The notes: generated from the sequence alone by a model not told the origin. DNA of 64,000 bases from JAZLJD01 sp045617725 (GCA_045617725.1 JAZLJD010000045.1:54987-118986); one strand, 5' to 3'. Counted from the first letter of the stretch, positions 35,970 to 46,579 are shown. Made by a program: numbers and translations.

Positions 35970-37369
35970 TGACGAATGAAGAAGAACTAAAAGTACAACT
36001 TAATTATATCGATAAACTTAAAACTATCATTTCTAAAAAGGAAGACGAAAAGGGACGTAAGCTGACTGCGAATGTAGTGAATTTCGGCTGTCAGATGAAC
36101 GCAAGAGACGCAGAGAAGCTGGCCGGAGTACTTTCTGAAATCGGTTTTGTATTTACCGAAAGCGAAGAAGCGGATTTTGTCATTTATAATACCTGTACGG
36201 TACGTGACAATGCCAATCAACGTGTTTACGGAAGACTTGGCTTCTTGAAAACAATTAAGAAGAAACAGCCGGATATGAAGATTGCTCTTTGCGGATGTAT
36301 GATGCAGGAAGCTTCCGTAATAGAGAAGCTTCAAAAGAGCTATCGTTTTGTAAACTTAGTTTTTGGCACCCATAACATATTTAAGTTTCCGGAACTTTTA
36401 TATCAAATGTATCAATCCGACCGTATGATTGTTGATATCTGGCAGGAAACGGACCGTATTGTGGAAGCACTTCCCGTACTCAGAAAGTATCCGTTTAAAT
36501 CAGGAGTCAATATTATGTTCGGATGCAATAATTTCTGCAGTTATTGCATCGTTCCGTATGTAAGAGGCCGTGAAAGAAGCCGAACCTGGCAGGAAATTAT
36601 TGCTGAGATCGAAGCCCTTTCAAAAGATGGGGTTATTGAGGTAATGCTTCTTGGTCAGAATGTCAATTCTTACGGCAAAGGGCTTGAGGATTCAATTACA
36701 TTTGCTGAACTTCTTAAGAAAGTGGAAGCCATTGAAGGCATTCAAAGAATTCGCTTTATGACCTCTCATCCCAAGGATTTGAGCGATGAACTGATTGACG
36801 TAATGGCTCATTCCGAAAAGATTTGCAAGCATATTCATTTACCGCTTCAATCAGGCAGTTCCAAGATATTAAAGGCTATGAACCGCCGCTACACGAAGGA
36901 GGATTATCTTCATCTGGTTGATAAATTGAGAACCGCAATTCCCGATATTTCTATTACGACGGATATTATCGTAGGATTTCCCGGCGAGACCGATGCGGAT
37001 GTGGATGAAACCATAGATGTTGTTAAGAAAGCCGGATTTGACAATGCCTTTACGTTCCAGTATTCGATTCGCTCCGGTACTCCGGCAGCTCAGATGGAGC
37101 AATGTCGTGAGGAGGATGTAAAACGCAATTTTGACAGGTTGCTTGCATGTGTACAGGACACTGCCAGGGAACGTGCATGTCGTTTTGAAGGTCAGACTCT
37201 TTCAGGCTTAATCGAAGAGTTTGATGAAGAAACCGGCATGTTAAAAGCAAGACTTTCCAATAACATGATTTGTCATATAGTAGGCGATGCTTCCCTAATC
37301 GGAACCATTAAGCCCATCTTCTTAAAAGAGAATCATGGATTTTATTATATAGGTGAAATAAAAGACTGA
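35969..37369 (+). CDS. miaB: tRNA-2-methylthio-N6-dimethylallyladenosine synthase
   Basis: Radical-SAM methylthiotransferase that completes the ms2i6A37 tRNA modification. An N-terminal UPF0004 domain carries Cys ligands (NFGCQMNARDAEKL, TCTVRDNA, CGCMMQE). The radical-SAM motif is CNNFCSYCIVPYVRGRE near residue 186, and a TRAM domain closes the 466-residue protein. It works after MiaA, which is encoded 4.5 kb downstream in the same gene run. The start overlaps the proA stop by one base (TGATG). Confidence 0.96.
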   Translation: MTNEEELKVQLNYIDKLKTIISKKEDEKGRKLTANVVNFGCQMNARDAEKLAGVLSEIGFVFTESEEADFVIYNTCTVRDNANQRVYGRLGFLKTIKKKQPDMKIALCGCMMQEASVIEKLQKSYRFVNLVFGTHNIFKFPELLYQMYQSDRMIVDIWQETDRIVEALPVLRKYPFKSGVNIMFGCNNFCSYCIVPYVRGRERSRTWQEIIAEIEALSKDGVIEVMLLGQNVNSYGKGLEDSITFAELLKKVEAIEGIQRIRFMTSHPKDLSDELIDVMAHSEKICKHIHLPLQSGSSKILKAMNRRYTKEDYLHLVDKLRTAIPDISITTDIIVGFPGETDADVDETIDVVKKAGFDNAFTFQYSIRSGTPAAQMEQCREEDVKRNFDRLLACVQDTARERACRFEGQTLSGLIEEFDEETGMLKARLSNNMICHIVGDASLIGTIKPIFLKENHGFYYIGEIKD

Positions 37370-37385
37370 ACGGAGAAAACAAATT

Positions 37386-40043
37386 ATGGGACAGGAAATG
37401 ACACCGATGATGGTGCAATACCTGGAAACTAAAGAAGCCTATAAAGACTGTATATTATTCTATCGTCTTGGCGATTTTTATGAGATGTTCTTTGACGATG
37501 CAATAACCGCTTCCAGAGAATTGGAATTGACACTGACCGGCAAGAGTTGCGGCCTTGATGAACGTGCCCCCATGTGCGGGGTACCGTATCATGCAGTTGA
37601 CACTTACCTAAGCCGACTCATCGCAAAAGGCTATAAAGTAGCTATTTGCGAGCAGGTCGAGGACCCCAAAACAGCCAAAGGAATCGTCAAGAGAGAAGTA
37701 ATTCGAATTGTTACTCCCGGAACCAATATGGATGTCGGTGCCATGGAGGAGAGCCGTAACAATTACCTCATGAGCATTCTGTATAGTGATGACAGGATCG
37801 GTATTTCGGCTGCGGATATAACAACCGGTGACTTTTTTGTTACGGAGACGGAAGACTCCGTGAAACTGCTGGATGAAATTTATAAATACTCTCCGAAGGA
37901 AATTATTTGTAATGAAGCCTTCCTCTATTCTGTCATCGATGTAGAGGAGATTAAGAAGCGACTTAACGTTTATATCAATCCTCTAAATGAGACGTATTTT
38001 GATGAAGCAGTCTGCATGCGTACCCTTCTTAAGAAGTTTCACGCCACCCATCCGGGAGCTTTAGGCCTCGCTGATTTCAGCTTAGGAAGCATCGCAGCCG
38101 GAACAATCCTTTTATATCTTAAGGAAACACAGAAATCCGACATGCCGAACCTGCTGTCTATCAATCCCTACCTAAGCGGTAAGTACATGCTTCTTGATTC
38201 GGCATCAAGAAGAAATCTTGAATTAACGGAAACGCTTCGCGAAAAACAAAAGATAGGATCCTTAATCTGGGTTCTTGATAAAACAAAAACAGCGATGGGG
38301 TCCCGTGCCCTAAGACAGATTATCGAACAACCGCTTATTGACCTTGAAATGATTGAAAAAAGGCAGGATGCCATTGAAGAGATTTCAAACGATCCGGTAA
38401 GTCGGGACGAGATTCGTGAATACCTAAATGCCGTGTACGATCTTGAAAGACTCATGGGTAAAGTCAGTTATTTGTCCGTGAATCCGAGGGATATGATAGC
38501 TCTTAAAAACTCCTTTATGATGCTTTCTCCCATCAAGGCACTGCTCCGTGATTTTGAAAGTGATGAGCTTCGTAAAATATACGAGGATATCGATCCGATG
38601 CTTGATTTTTGTGAACTGCTGGATGATGCCTTCGTGGAAGACCCGCCCATTTCCATTCGGGAAGCCGGCTTTATCAAGGAAGGCTATAATTCGGATATCG
38701 ATATGCTCCGTCATGCCAAAACAGACGGTAAGCAATGGCTTGCCGCATTGGAAGAAGAGGACCGTGAACGTACCGGTATTAAGAATCTTAAGATTAAGTA
38801 CAACAAGGTATTCGGCTATTACTACGAAATAACGAATTCCTTTAAGGACCTTGTACCCGCGGATTACATTCGTAAGCAGACTCTTGTCAATGCGGAGCGA
38901 TATACAAATCCCAAGCTTAAGGAACTGGAAGATTCCATCCTGAATGCGGAAGATAAGTTAAATACATTGGAATACGATGCGTTCTGCGAGATACGGGATC
39001 GAATTCAGGCTGCTGCCGAATCGATACATCGGATTTCAAAGGCTATTGCATTACTCGATGTATATTGTTCCCTGTCCCTTGTAGCCGAACGGAATCATTA
39101 TGTAAGGCCCAAGATGAACGTAAAGGGTATCATAGACATTAAGGACGGTCGTCATCCCGTTGTTGAAAAAATGATCGATCATGACCTCTTTATTTCCAAT
39201 GATACCTATCTTGACAATAACAATCATTCCGTATCCATCATTACAGGTCCCAATATGGCCGGTAAATCGACTTATATGAGACAGGTTGCCCTGATCGTCC
39301 TGATGGCTCAAATCGGATCCTTTGTCCCTGCGAAAAAGGCCAATATCGGTATTGTGGACAGAATCTTTACGAGAGTCGGAGCTTCCGATGACCTGGCAAG
39401 CGGCCAGTCCACCTTTATGGTTGAAATGAATGAAGTTGCGAATATTTTACGAAATGCAACGAAGGATTCCCTGCTCATTTTAGATGAAATCGGCAGAGGT
39501 ACATCGACCTTTGACGGCTTGTCCATAGCATGGGCCGTGATTGAACATATTTCAAATCGTAAATACTTAGGCGCCAAGACCTTGTTTGCAACGCATTATC
39601 ATGAGCTTACGCAGCTTGAAGGAAAGATGAGCAATGTAGACAACTACTGTATTGCAGTTAAAGAAAACGGCGACGACATTGTTTTTTTGCGAAAGATTAT
39701 TAAAGGCGGTGCGGACAAAAGCTATGGTATCGAAGTAGCGAAACTGGCCGGAGTCCCCGATATCATTATAAAGCGTGCCAAAGAGATCTGCGAAGAAATA
39801 AGCAATAATGATATTACGGAGAAGGTTCAGCTCCTTGCCAAGGATACGAATGTAGAAAAGCATACAAAACAGAAGCAACCGGATGAACTCGATCTTACAC
39901 AGATTTCGTTGTTTGATACGGTCAGTGACGAGGATGTGTTAAATGAATTAATGAATGCGGACATTTCGAATATGACACCGCTTGATGCACTGAATACATT
40001 AAGCAGTCTGCAGAACAGGCTTAAGAACCGTTGGCATGTTTAA
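37386..40043 (+). CDS. mutS: DNA mismatch recognition protein MutS
   Basis: The 885-residue MutS1 protein has the mismatch-reading N-terminal motif YRLGDFYEMFFDDA (Phe-X-Glu equivalent). The ATPase has Walker A TGPNMAGKSTYMRQ near 620 and Walker B SLLILDEIGRGTSTFDG. The C-terminal helix-turn-helix follows, with a beta-clamp-like QISLFD near residue 838. It is spaced 16 bases from miaB and 12 from mutL. Confidence 0.97.
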   Translation: MGQEMTPMMVQYLETKEAYKDCILFYRLGDFYEMFFDDAITASRELELTLTGKSCGLDERAPMCGVPYHAVDTYLSRLIAKGYKVAICEQVEDPKTAKGIVKREVIRIVTPGTNMDVGAMEESRNNYLMSILYSDDRIGISAADITTGDFFVTETEDSVKLLDEIYKYSPKEIICNEAFLYSVIDVEEIKKRLNVYINPLNETYFDEAVCMRTLLKKFHATHPGALGLADFSLGSIAAGTILLYLKETQKSDMPNLLSINPYLSGKYMLLDSASRRNLELTETLREKQKIGSLIWVLDKTKTAMGSRALRQIIEQPLIDLEMIEKRQDAIEEISNDPVSRDEIREYLNAVYDLERLMGKVSYLSVNPRDMIALKNSFMMLSPIKALLRDFESDELRKIYEDIDPMLDFCELLDDAFVEDPPISIREAGFIKEGYNSDIDMLRHAKTDGKQWLAALEEEDRERTGIKNLKIKYNKVFGYYYEITNSFKDLVPADYIRKQTLVNAERYTNPKLKELEDSILNAEDKLNTLEYDAFCEIRDRIQAAAESIHRISKAIALLDVYCSLSLVAERNHYVRPKMNVKGIIDIKDGRHPVVEKMIDHDLFISNDTYLDNNNHSVSIITGPNMAGKSTYMRQVALIVLMAQIGSFVPAKKANIGIVDRIFTRVGASDDLASGQSTFMVEMNEVANILRNATKDSLLILDEIGRGTSTFDGLSIAWAVIEHISNRKYLGAKTLFATHYHELTQLEGKMSNVDNYCIAVKENGDDIVFLRKIIKGGADKSYGIEVAKLAGVPDIIIKRAKEICEEISNNDITEKVQLLAKDTNVEKHTKQKQPDELDLTQISLFDTVSDEDVLNELMNADISNMTPLDALNTLSSLQNRLKNRWHV

Positions 40044-40055
40044 GAGGGTATAAAT

Positions 40056-41909
40056 GTGGAAATTCAAGTATTAAGTAAAGAGACAATTGACCGAATCGCT
40101 GCCGGAGAGGTAGTGGAAAGACCGGCAAGCGTTATTAAGGAGCTGGTCGAGAATTCAATTGATGCCGGTAGTACTTATATCACGGTAGAGATTAAGTTCG
40201 GCGGAATTGAATTTATTCGCGTGACGGATAATGGATGCGGTATTGAAACACCGTATATCCATAATGCTTTTTTGCGTCATGCCACGAGTAAAATTCAGGA
40301 TTCGGAAGATTTGAATCATATATCCACCTTGGGATTTCGCGGTGAAGCGCTGTCGAGTATTTGTGCGGTTGCAAGATGCGAGGTCATTACTAAGACCAAA
40401 GAGGAACTGACGGGTATTCGCTATATTAACGAAGGCGGAGATGAAGTTTCCATAGAAGAAATCGGTTGTCCGGACGGAACAACCATGATTGTGAGAAATC
40501 TCTTTTACAATGTTCCCGTACGGCGCAAGTTCCTTAAATCCGCAACGTCAGAGGGGGCTGCCGTAGGCGATTTGATGGAACATCTTGCATTATCAAATCC
40601 GCAGATTTCCTTCCAGTTCATAAATAACGGAAAGACTGTTTTTTCAACAAGCGGTAATAATAATTTAAGGGAAGTCATTTACCGCATCTACGGAAAGGAC
40701 GTAGTTTCCGAAATGGTGCCTTTATCCGTTAAGACCGAACTGTTTGAAATATCCGGATATATCGGTAAGCCGGAACAACACAGAAGTAACCGAAACCAAG
40801 AAGTTTTCTTCATTAACGGAAGATATGTCAAAAATGATATCTTAAGTAAGAGTGTGGAGGAAGGCTACAAGACTTTCCTTATGCAGCATTCCTATCCGAT
40901 TTGCGTGCTCAATATGGAAATCGCTCCCGAAGAAGTCGATGTAAATGTACATCCGACCAAGATGGAGATCCGTTTTATTAACAGTAACGAGATTTTCTTT
41001 ACCGTTTCAAGTGCAGTCTATGAATGCCTGCATAACCTGGAACTGATTCCAAATGAATCGCTTGATACGGAACCCAAAAAGGTCGAAACCTGTACGGAGA
41101 AACTACCGCAGGCATTTGAAACGAACCGAATCCGTGAGGATATAACAAGTGATTCCGCTTCCTTTGATGAGTACAGACAACGGATGGAACAGCATGTTCT
41201 AAGGTCCCTTCAGGAGCCTGTGATAATGCAGCAGGAACAAACTCCAATCATCAAGGCAGAAAACCAGATTGTCGTTGAGAATCCCATCCAGATGAATATG
41301 TTTGATGACAAACTCCTTACGAGGGAAACAAGAAAAGATATTCATATTCTCGGACAGATTTTCCAAACATTCTGGTTGCTTACCTTTGAAGATAAATTGT
41401 TCATTGTGGATCAGCATGCGGCACATGAAAAAGTAAAATATGAATCCTTTATGAAGGCTTTCAAGGAATCCTCCATTGTTTCCCAGGATCTTTCTCCGGC
41501 TATTATTATGAGCCTTACCTCTAAGGAAAAAGAAATCCTGAATGAATACCATGAGGAGTTTACACGGCTCGGCTTTTACTTTGAGGAGTACGGTGGAAAT
41601 GAAATAAAGCTTATCTCCATACCGTATGAATTGTTCGGCTATTCACCCAAGGAAATGTTTTTATCTACCCTCGATGAACTCGCAGAGGGCCCGATCCGGG
41701 GAGATAATTCCCTGATTTGTTCAAAAATTGCCTCCATGAGCTGTAAAGCGGCCGTAAAAGGAAATCATACAATGACATTTGAGGAAATGGAAACATTGAT
41801 GGATGAGCTTTTGGAACTTGAGGACCCGTACCATTGTCCGCATGGCCGGCCTACCATTATTTCCATGACCAAATATGAAATCGAAAAGAAGTTTAAGAGA
41901 ATCGTTTAA
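40056..41909 (+). CDS. mutL: DNA mismatch repair endonuclease MutL
   Basis: GHKL ATPase domain with IAAGEVVERPASVIKELVEN, DNGCGI and GFRGEALSSI. The C-terminal domain contains the nicking-endonuclease motif DQHAAHEKVKYE from residue 452 and the second metal motif CPHGRP. This is expected in bacteria that lack MutH. The start is GTG: the overlapping ATG two bases earlier is in another frame and stops at once. GAGGG lies just upstream. Product 617 residues. Confidence 0.96.
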   Translation: MEIQVLSKETIDRIAAGEVVERPASVIKELVENSIDAGSTYITVEIKFGGIEFIRVTDNGCGIETPYIHNAFLRHATSKIQDSEDLNHISTLGFRGEALSSICAVARCEVITKTKEELTGIRYINEGGDEVSIEEIGCPDGTTMIVRNLFYNVPVRRKFLKSATSEGAAVGDLMEHLALSNPQISFQFINNGKTVFSTSGNNNLREVIYRIYGKDVVSEMVPLSVKTELFEISGYIGKPEQHRSNRNQEVFFINGRYVKNDILSKSVEEGYKTFLMQHSYPICVLNMEIAPEEVDVNVHPTKMEIRFINSNEIFFTVSSAVYECLHNLELIPNESLDTEPKKVETCTEKLPQAFETNRIREDITSDSASFDEYRQRMEQHVLRSLQEPVIMQQEQTPIIKAENQIVVENPIQMNMFDDKLLTRETRKDIHILGQIFQTFWLLTFEDKLFIVDQHAAHEKVKYESFMKAFKESSIVSQDLSPAIIMSLTSKEKEILNEYHEEFTRLGFYFEEYGGNEIKLISIPYELFGYSPKEMFLSTLDELAEGPIRGDNSLICSKIASMSCKAAVKGNHTMTFEEMETLMDELLELEDPYHCPHGRPTIISMTKYEIEKKFKRIV

Positions 41910-42862
41910 TGAATCCCGTAATCGTAATCACAGGTCCTACCTGTGTAGGAAAATCAAATACCGCTGTTCTTACGGCTAAAAAGCTTAATGGAGAAATCAT
42001 TTCTGCGGATTCCATTCAGGTTTACAGAGGACTTGATATAGGAAGTGCCAAGATTACTCCGGAAGAAATGCAGGGAATAAAGCATCATCTTATAGATATT
42101 ATGGAACCGACGGAAGAATACAATGTTACATTGTTTCAACAGATGGGTCGAACCTGTATCCATGAGATTCAAGAGCAAGGCAAGATTCCCATCATTGCAG
42201 GCGGTACCGGATTCTATATTCAGGCTCTTGTTAAGGATGTTGATTTCAACAAGGATGCAACGAATCAAACGCGCAGAGAAGACCTTATGAAGGAAGCCGA
42301 AGGGAAGGATCCGCTTTATCTTTATAGTATTCTTAAAGATATCGATCCCGTTACCGCGTCGGTGATTGATCCCTATAACCTAAAACGCGTAGCCCGTGCC
42401 ATTGAATTCTATGAATCCTCGGGATTATCTTTGGCCTCCCACAATAAAGAGGAAATGGAGAAGCCGTATTACTACGACACCTTCTATTTTGTCCTTTATG
42501 ACGATCGCGAACAGTTATATGAACGTATAGATAAGCGTGTAGATACGATGATGCAAAACGGACTGCTTACGGAAGTGGAAAGATGCTTTCAAAGGAATAT
42601 TCCCAAGGATGCAACGTCCATGCAGGGAATCGGCTATAAGGAGCTTTACGGGTATTTGTGCGGTGAATGCACTTTGGAGGAAGCGGTTGAACGCATCAAA
42701 ATAAATTCGCGCCATTTTGCCAAAAGACAAATCACCTGGTTTAAAAGAGAAAAGAACACAATTTGGATTAATGTAAAAGATTATAATTATGACCTGAATG
42801 CGATAGCGGAATATATCGTACAAGTTGTCAGGGAAGGAAAAAATGAACAAGATTTACAGTGA
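41909..42862 (+). CDS. miaA: tRNA dimethylallyltransferase
   Basis: MiaA prenylates A37 of tRNAs reading U-starting codons, giving i6A for MiaB. The P-loop is ITGPTCVGKSNTA at residues 6-18, followed by SADSIQVYRGLDIGSAK, HHLIDIM, AGGTGFYIQAL and the C-terminal FAKRQITWFKRE. The 317-residue length is standard. It overlaps mutL by one base and the next gene by twenty. Confidence 0.97.
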   Translation: MNPVIVITGPTCVGKSNTAVLTAKKLNGEIISADSIQVYRGLDIGSAKITPEEMQGIKHHLIDIMEPTEEYNVTLFQQMGRTCIHEIQEQGKIPIIAGGTGFYIQALVKDVDFNKDATNQTRREDLMKEAEGKDPLYLYSILKDIDPVTASVIDPYNLKRVARAIEFYESSGLSLASHNKEEMEKPYYYDTFYFVLYDDREQLYERIDKRVDTMMQNGLLTEVERCFQRNIPKDATSMQGIGYKELYGYLCGECTLEEAVERIKINSRHFAKRQITWFKREKNTIWINVKDYNYDLNAIAEYIVQVVREGKNEQDLQ

Positions 42863-44132
42863 ATTGGGAATTGAAGAGAAGGTATATAACTATTGCGAAG
42901 CAATCTGCGACGAACTGAAAGAAAGATTTGATGCCCTAGACCGGGTTGCCGAATACAATCAGCTCAAAGTGCTGAAAGCCATGCAGGAGGCACATGTATC
43001 GGAGGCCTGCCTTTTGGGAACGACCGGATACGGTTACAATGACATCGGAAGAGATACCCTCGAGGAAGTATATGCGGCTCTGTTTCACGCAGAAGCAGCC
43101 CTTGTAAGACCGCAGATCACCTGCGGTACACATGCACTTAACCTGGCATTGACAAGTAACCTGCGCCCCGGCGATGAACTCTTAAGCCCGGTCGGCCAGC
43201 CCTATGATACACTGCTTAACGTAATCGGAGCAAATGATACCGAAGGAGGTCACAGCACCGGCTCCTTAAAGGAATATGGTGTTAGTTATCGTCAGGTGGA
43301 TTTACTTCCGGACGGCAGCTTCGATTATGAGAATATTAGAAAGGCAATCAATGAAAAAACGCATTTAGTCACCATTCAGCGTTCGAAGGGCTATCAGACC
43401 CGGCCCACCTTGAGTGTGGAACGCATCGGTGAACTAATTTCGTTCATTAAGGGAATCAAGCCCGATGTAATCTGCATGGTTGACAATTGCTACGGAGAAT
43501 TCGTTGAAACCATAGAACCTTCCGAAGTAGGAGCGGACCTTGTGGTCGGTTCTCTCATTAAAAATCCCGGTGGCGGACTTGCTCCCATCGGTGGTTATAT
43601 CGTAGGCAAAAAAGAATGCATCAATCTTGCGGCTTATCGTCTTACTTCACCGGGACTCGGAAAGGAAGTAGGTGCTTCCCTTATGGTTATGCGTGATTTC
43701 TTCCAGGGATTGTTTTTGGCACCGACTGTAACAATCAATGCACTTAAGGGCGCAATTCTTGCAGCCAATGTATATGAAAGACTGGGATATTTTGTTATTC
43801 CGAACGGAACGGAAGAACGATATGACATCATTCAATCCGTTGTATTAAAAACGCCGGAAGCACTTTGTTCCTTCTGTCGCGGAATTCAATCCGCTGCACC
43901 TGTAGACAGTTTTGTTACTCCGGAACCTTGGGAAATGCCGGGATATGATTCAGATGTAATCATGGCCGCAGGAGCGTTTGTTTCGGGTTCTTCTATCGAA
44001 TTATCCGCAGATGGCCCTTTGAGAGAGCCGTATGCTGTATATTTCCAGGGCGGACTTACTTATCCGCACGTAAAATTTGGTATCATGAACAGCTTAAACA
44101 GTCTCTATAAAGACGGTATCGTTTCCTTGTAG
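42843..44132 (+). CDS. YnbB-like PLP enzyme (methionine gamma-lyase family / 'aluminium resistance' protein)
   Basis: The 429-residue fold-type-I PLP protein has TTGYGYNDIGRDTLEEVYA and ALVRPQITCGTHALNL. The PLP lysine region is LVVGSLIKNPGGGLAPIGGYIVG. The true substrate is unsettled despite the family name. In Bacillus its homologue ynbB sits near miaA, hfq and hflX; here hfq and hflX are absent and the gene directly follows miaA. ATG 42843 follows GGGAAGG and gives a normal N terminus (MNKIYSELGI). Confidence 0.9.
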   Translation: MNKIYSELGIEEKVYNYCEAICDELKERFDALDRVAEYNQLKVLKAMQEAHVSEACLLGTTGYGYNDIGRDTLEEVYAALFHAEAALVRPQITCGTHALNLALTSNLRPGDELLSPVGQPYDTLLNVIGANDTEGGHSTGSLKEYGVSYRQVDLLPDGSFDYENIRKAINEKTHLVTIQRSKGYQTRPTLSVERIGELISFIKGIKPDVICMVDNCYGEFVETIEPSEVGADLVVGSLIKNPGGGLAPIGGYIVGKKECINLAAYRLTSPGLGKEVGASLMVMRDFFQGLFLAPTVTINALKGAILAANVYERLGYFVIPNGTEERYDIIQSVVLKTPEALCSFCRGIQSAAPVDSFVTPEPWEMPGYDSDVIMAAGAFVSGSSIELSADGPLREPYAVYFQGGLTYPHVKFGIMNSLNSLYKDGIVSL

Positions 44133-44189
44133 AAATAATTTGTCTGTGGTATCATATTGCTTGTTTCTATATCGAAAGGAGATTATATT

Positions 44190-45200
44190 TTGTCGAATAC
44201 AACTTATGGTATCGATATGGGTACCAGTACTATAAAGATTTATGATTCTTCCACAAACGAAGTAATGCTTGAGAAGAATATGATTGCCATACAGAACAAA
44301 GTCAATCTTTTTGCTTATGGAGATTCCGCCTTTGAAATGTATGAGAAGGCTCCCGGAAACATTAATATTTCTTTTCCGCTTAATAACGGAGTTATAGCGG
44401 ACATTAAGAACATGCAGATCTTACTGAAGAGCTTCATGAACGATGTATCCGGTGGCAATTTAAAGCCCGCAGATTATTATGTTGCCGTTCCTACGGATAT
44501 CACGGAAGTTGAGAAGCGTGCATTCTATGATGTAATCAGGGAATCCGATATAAAGGCCAAAAAGATTATGATTGTCGAGAAGGCAGTTGCTGACGGCCTG
44601 GGCCTTGACGTCGATGTAAAGACCAGTCAGGGTGTAATGATTGTAAACGTTGGTTATCATACTACCGAAATCAGTATCGTATCCTTGGGCGGTATCGTTC
44701 TTTCGAGACTGATCAAAATCGGTGGCCTTAAGTTCGATGAAGCAATCCGCAACATGATTCGTAAGGAATACGGTTTACTTGTTGGCGAGAAGAGTGCAGA
44801 ACGTATCAAAATGTCTCTTCGTGAGCTTGAGAACAGTAAAGAGAATGCCATAGTTTACGGCCGTGATATTGTTTTGGGCCTCCCGGTTGAAAGAGAAATT
44901 ACTCTTGAAATGCTTAATGCATGTATGAAAGAGTACATTGATATGATTATCGATAATGTTAAAATCATTTTGGAGCGTACTCCGCCCGAATTATCTGCGG
45001 ATATTTACCGCAAGGGCCTTTATCTTACAGGCGGTGCCTCTCAGGTAAATAAACTGAACGAACTGCTTCAAAAAGGTACAGGACTTAAGGTAATCAGTTC
45101 GGATTCCGCTTCCGAGTCCGTTGTTTTGGGCCTTGGACGAATTATCCGCGACGACAAATTTAAGAGTGTAGCATATACTGTTGAAGGAATGAGGAAATGA
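44190..45200 (+). CDS. mreB: Rod shape-determining actin homologue MreB
   Basis: MreB forms membrane-bound filaments that guide lateral wall synthesis. Phosphate motifs of the actin fold are visible: YGIDMGTSTIKIYD, VNVGYHTTEISIVSLGG and YLTGGASQVNKL. The protein is 336 residues and diverges from the textbook GIDLGTANTLVY start, so it may be an Mbl- or MreBH-like paralogue. The start is TTG at 44190, eight bases after AAAGGAGA; a further TTG at 44157 has no ribosome site. It opens the mreBCD-PBP2-minC-rodA block. Confidence 0.92.
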   Translation: MSNTTYGIDMGTSTIKIYDSSTNEVMLEKNMIAIQNKVNLFAYGDSAFEMYEKAPGNINISFPLNNGVIADIKNMQILLKSFMNDVSGGNLKPADYYVAVPTDITEVEKRAFYDVIRESDIKAKKIMIVEKAVADGLGLDVDVKTSQGVMIVNVGYHTTEISIVSLGGIVLSRLIKIGGLKFDEAIRNMIRKEYGLLVGEKSAERIKMSLRELENSKENAIVYGRDIVLGLPVEREITLEMLNACMKEYIDMIIDNVKIILERTPPELSADIYRKGLYLTGGASQVNKLNELLQKGTGLKVISSDSASESVVLGLGRIIRDDKFKSVAYTVEGMRK

Positions 45201-46063
45201 GTCCCGTTGTAAAGAAACAAAAGGAGAAATTTAGTCTTCCAACAAAATATATACTAATGATTTTAACGGCCCTTAGCATAGGTCTTATGGTTATCACATT
45301 TACAATTGATTTTAAACCACAATTCCTGAATAATGCTTTGGGCTATGTTATTACGCCCATGCAGTCAGGACTTTCGAAGTTTGGCTCCCTTACGAACAGT
45401 AAAGTAAGGGAACTAATCGAACTTGGAAAAGTAAGGGAAGAGAATGAGCTTTTAAAGAAACAGGTTCAGGAACTTATCAATGAGAATATTCGTTTTTCGC
45501 AGGATGAATACGAACTGAATCAGTTGCGAAGTCTTTTTGAAATTAAGGGCGACTATTCCGAGTATGACATAACAGCTGCTCAGATTATTTCCAAGGATAC
45601 AAGCAACTGGTATTCTACCTTTGTCATTGATAAGGGAATGGACGACGGCCTGGCGGTTGATATGAATGTACTAAGTGAGTCGGGTTTGATTGGAAGAATC
45701 ATAGCAGTCGGTAACAATTGGGCCAAAGTGTCCTCCATCATTGAAGATAATTCCAATGTATACGGAACCGTACTCTCAACCAAGGACAATCTTTTGGTTT
45801 CCGGAAACCTGATTAGTTTTCAGGAAGGGCGTATTCTTTTTTCGCAGCTGCATGATAGCGGCAATCTGGTAAACGTAGGAGATAAAATCGTCACAAGTAA
45901 TATTTCCGACAAATACTTACCGAATATCCTTATAGGCTATATCACGGAAATCGAAGAAGACCCCAATAATCTAACAAAATCAGGCAAGATTGTACCCTAT
46001 ACTGATTTTGAACATTTGGACACCGTAATCGTAATCAGAACATTAAAGCAACAGGTTGAATAA
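45197..46063 (+). CDS. mreC: Rod shape-determining protein MreC
   Basis: Bitopic cell-shape protein. It has one N-terminal membrane helix (about residues 17-37), a coiled coil (about 72-105, REENELLKKQVQELINENIR) and a beta-rich outer domain with MDDGLAVDMNVLSESGLIGRI, typical of MreC. It links MreB to the transpeptidase PBP2 outside the membrane. Length 288 residues. It overlaps mreB by four bases (ATGA). Confidence 0.94.
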   Translation: MSPVVKKQKEKFSLPTKYILMILTALSIGLMVITFTIDFKPQFLNNALGYVITPMQSGLSKFGSLTNSKVRELIELGKVREENELLKKQVQELINENIRFSQDEYELNQLRSLFEIKGDYSEYDITAAQIISKDTSNWYSTFVIDKGMDDGLAVDMNVLSESGLIGRIIAVGNNWAKVSSIIEDNSNVYGTVLSTKDNLLVSGNLISFQEGRILFSQLHDSGNLVNVGDKIVTSNISDKYLPNILIGYITEIEEDPNNLTKSGKIVPYTDFEHLDTVIVIRTLKQQVE

Positions 46064-46579
46064 ATGCGAAAACTCGTTATTGCCTTATCGGTGGTTGTAT
46101 TCTTTATATTACAGTCCACCATGTTCCTAAATATAAATAACAGCATGATTGTTCCCAACCTGCTTGTTGTGCTTACTTCAACGATGGGAATTATGCATGG
46201 AAAGAAAACCGGCATGATAGTCGGTTTTTGTTGTGGTCTTTTGACAGACCTTATGTTTAGTTCGGTCATAGGCATTAATGCACTTTTGTTAACGTATATA
46301 GGACTTGGAAACGGTTGCCTTAACAGTATTTTCAACCCGGAAGCGCTCAAATTGCCCATATTTATGATTACTATCAGCGACATCGCTTATTCGGTCCTGT
46401 ATTATATGCTTTTGTTTTTGCTGCGAACCCGTTACGATATCCTGAATTATGCAAGATATATTATGGTTCCGGAACTCATTCTGACGGTCATAGCAACCAT
46501 TATTCTTTATCCTATAATTCTACAAATCTACAAAGCGTTTGAACGTGGCCAAAAAGGAAGACGTGCAGATGGAGATTAA
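46064..46579 (+). CDS. mreD: Rod shape-determining protein MreD
   Basis: A small, very hydrophobic protein of 171 residues with five or six predicted membrane helices and the family feature GFCCGLLTDLMFSSVIGINALLL. It starts directly after the mreC stop and overlaps the PBP2 gene by 11 bases. Assignment rests on size, topology, this motif and gene order. Confidence 0.9.
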   Translation: MRKLVIALSVVVFFILQSTMFLNINNSMIVPNLLVVLTSTMGIMHGKKTGMIVGFCCGLLTDLMFSSVIGINALLLTYIGLGNGCLNSIFNPEALKLPIFMITISDIAYSVLYYMLLFLLRTRYDILNYARYIMVPELILTVIATIILYPIILQIYKAFERGQKGRRADGD

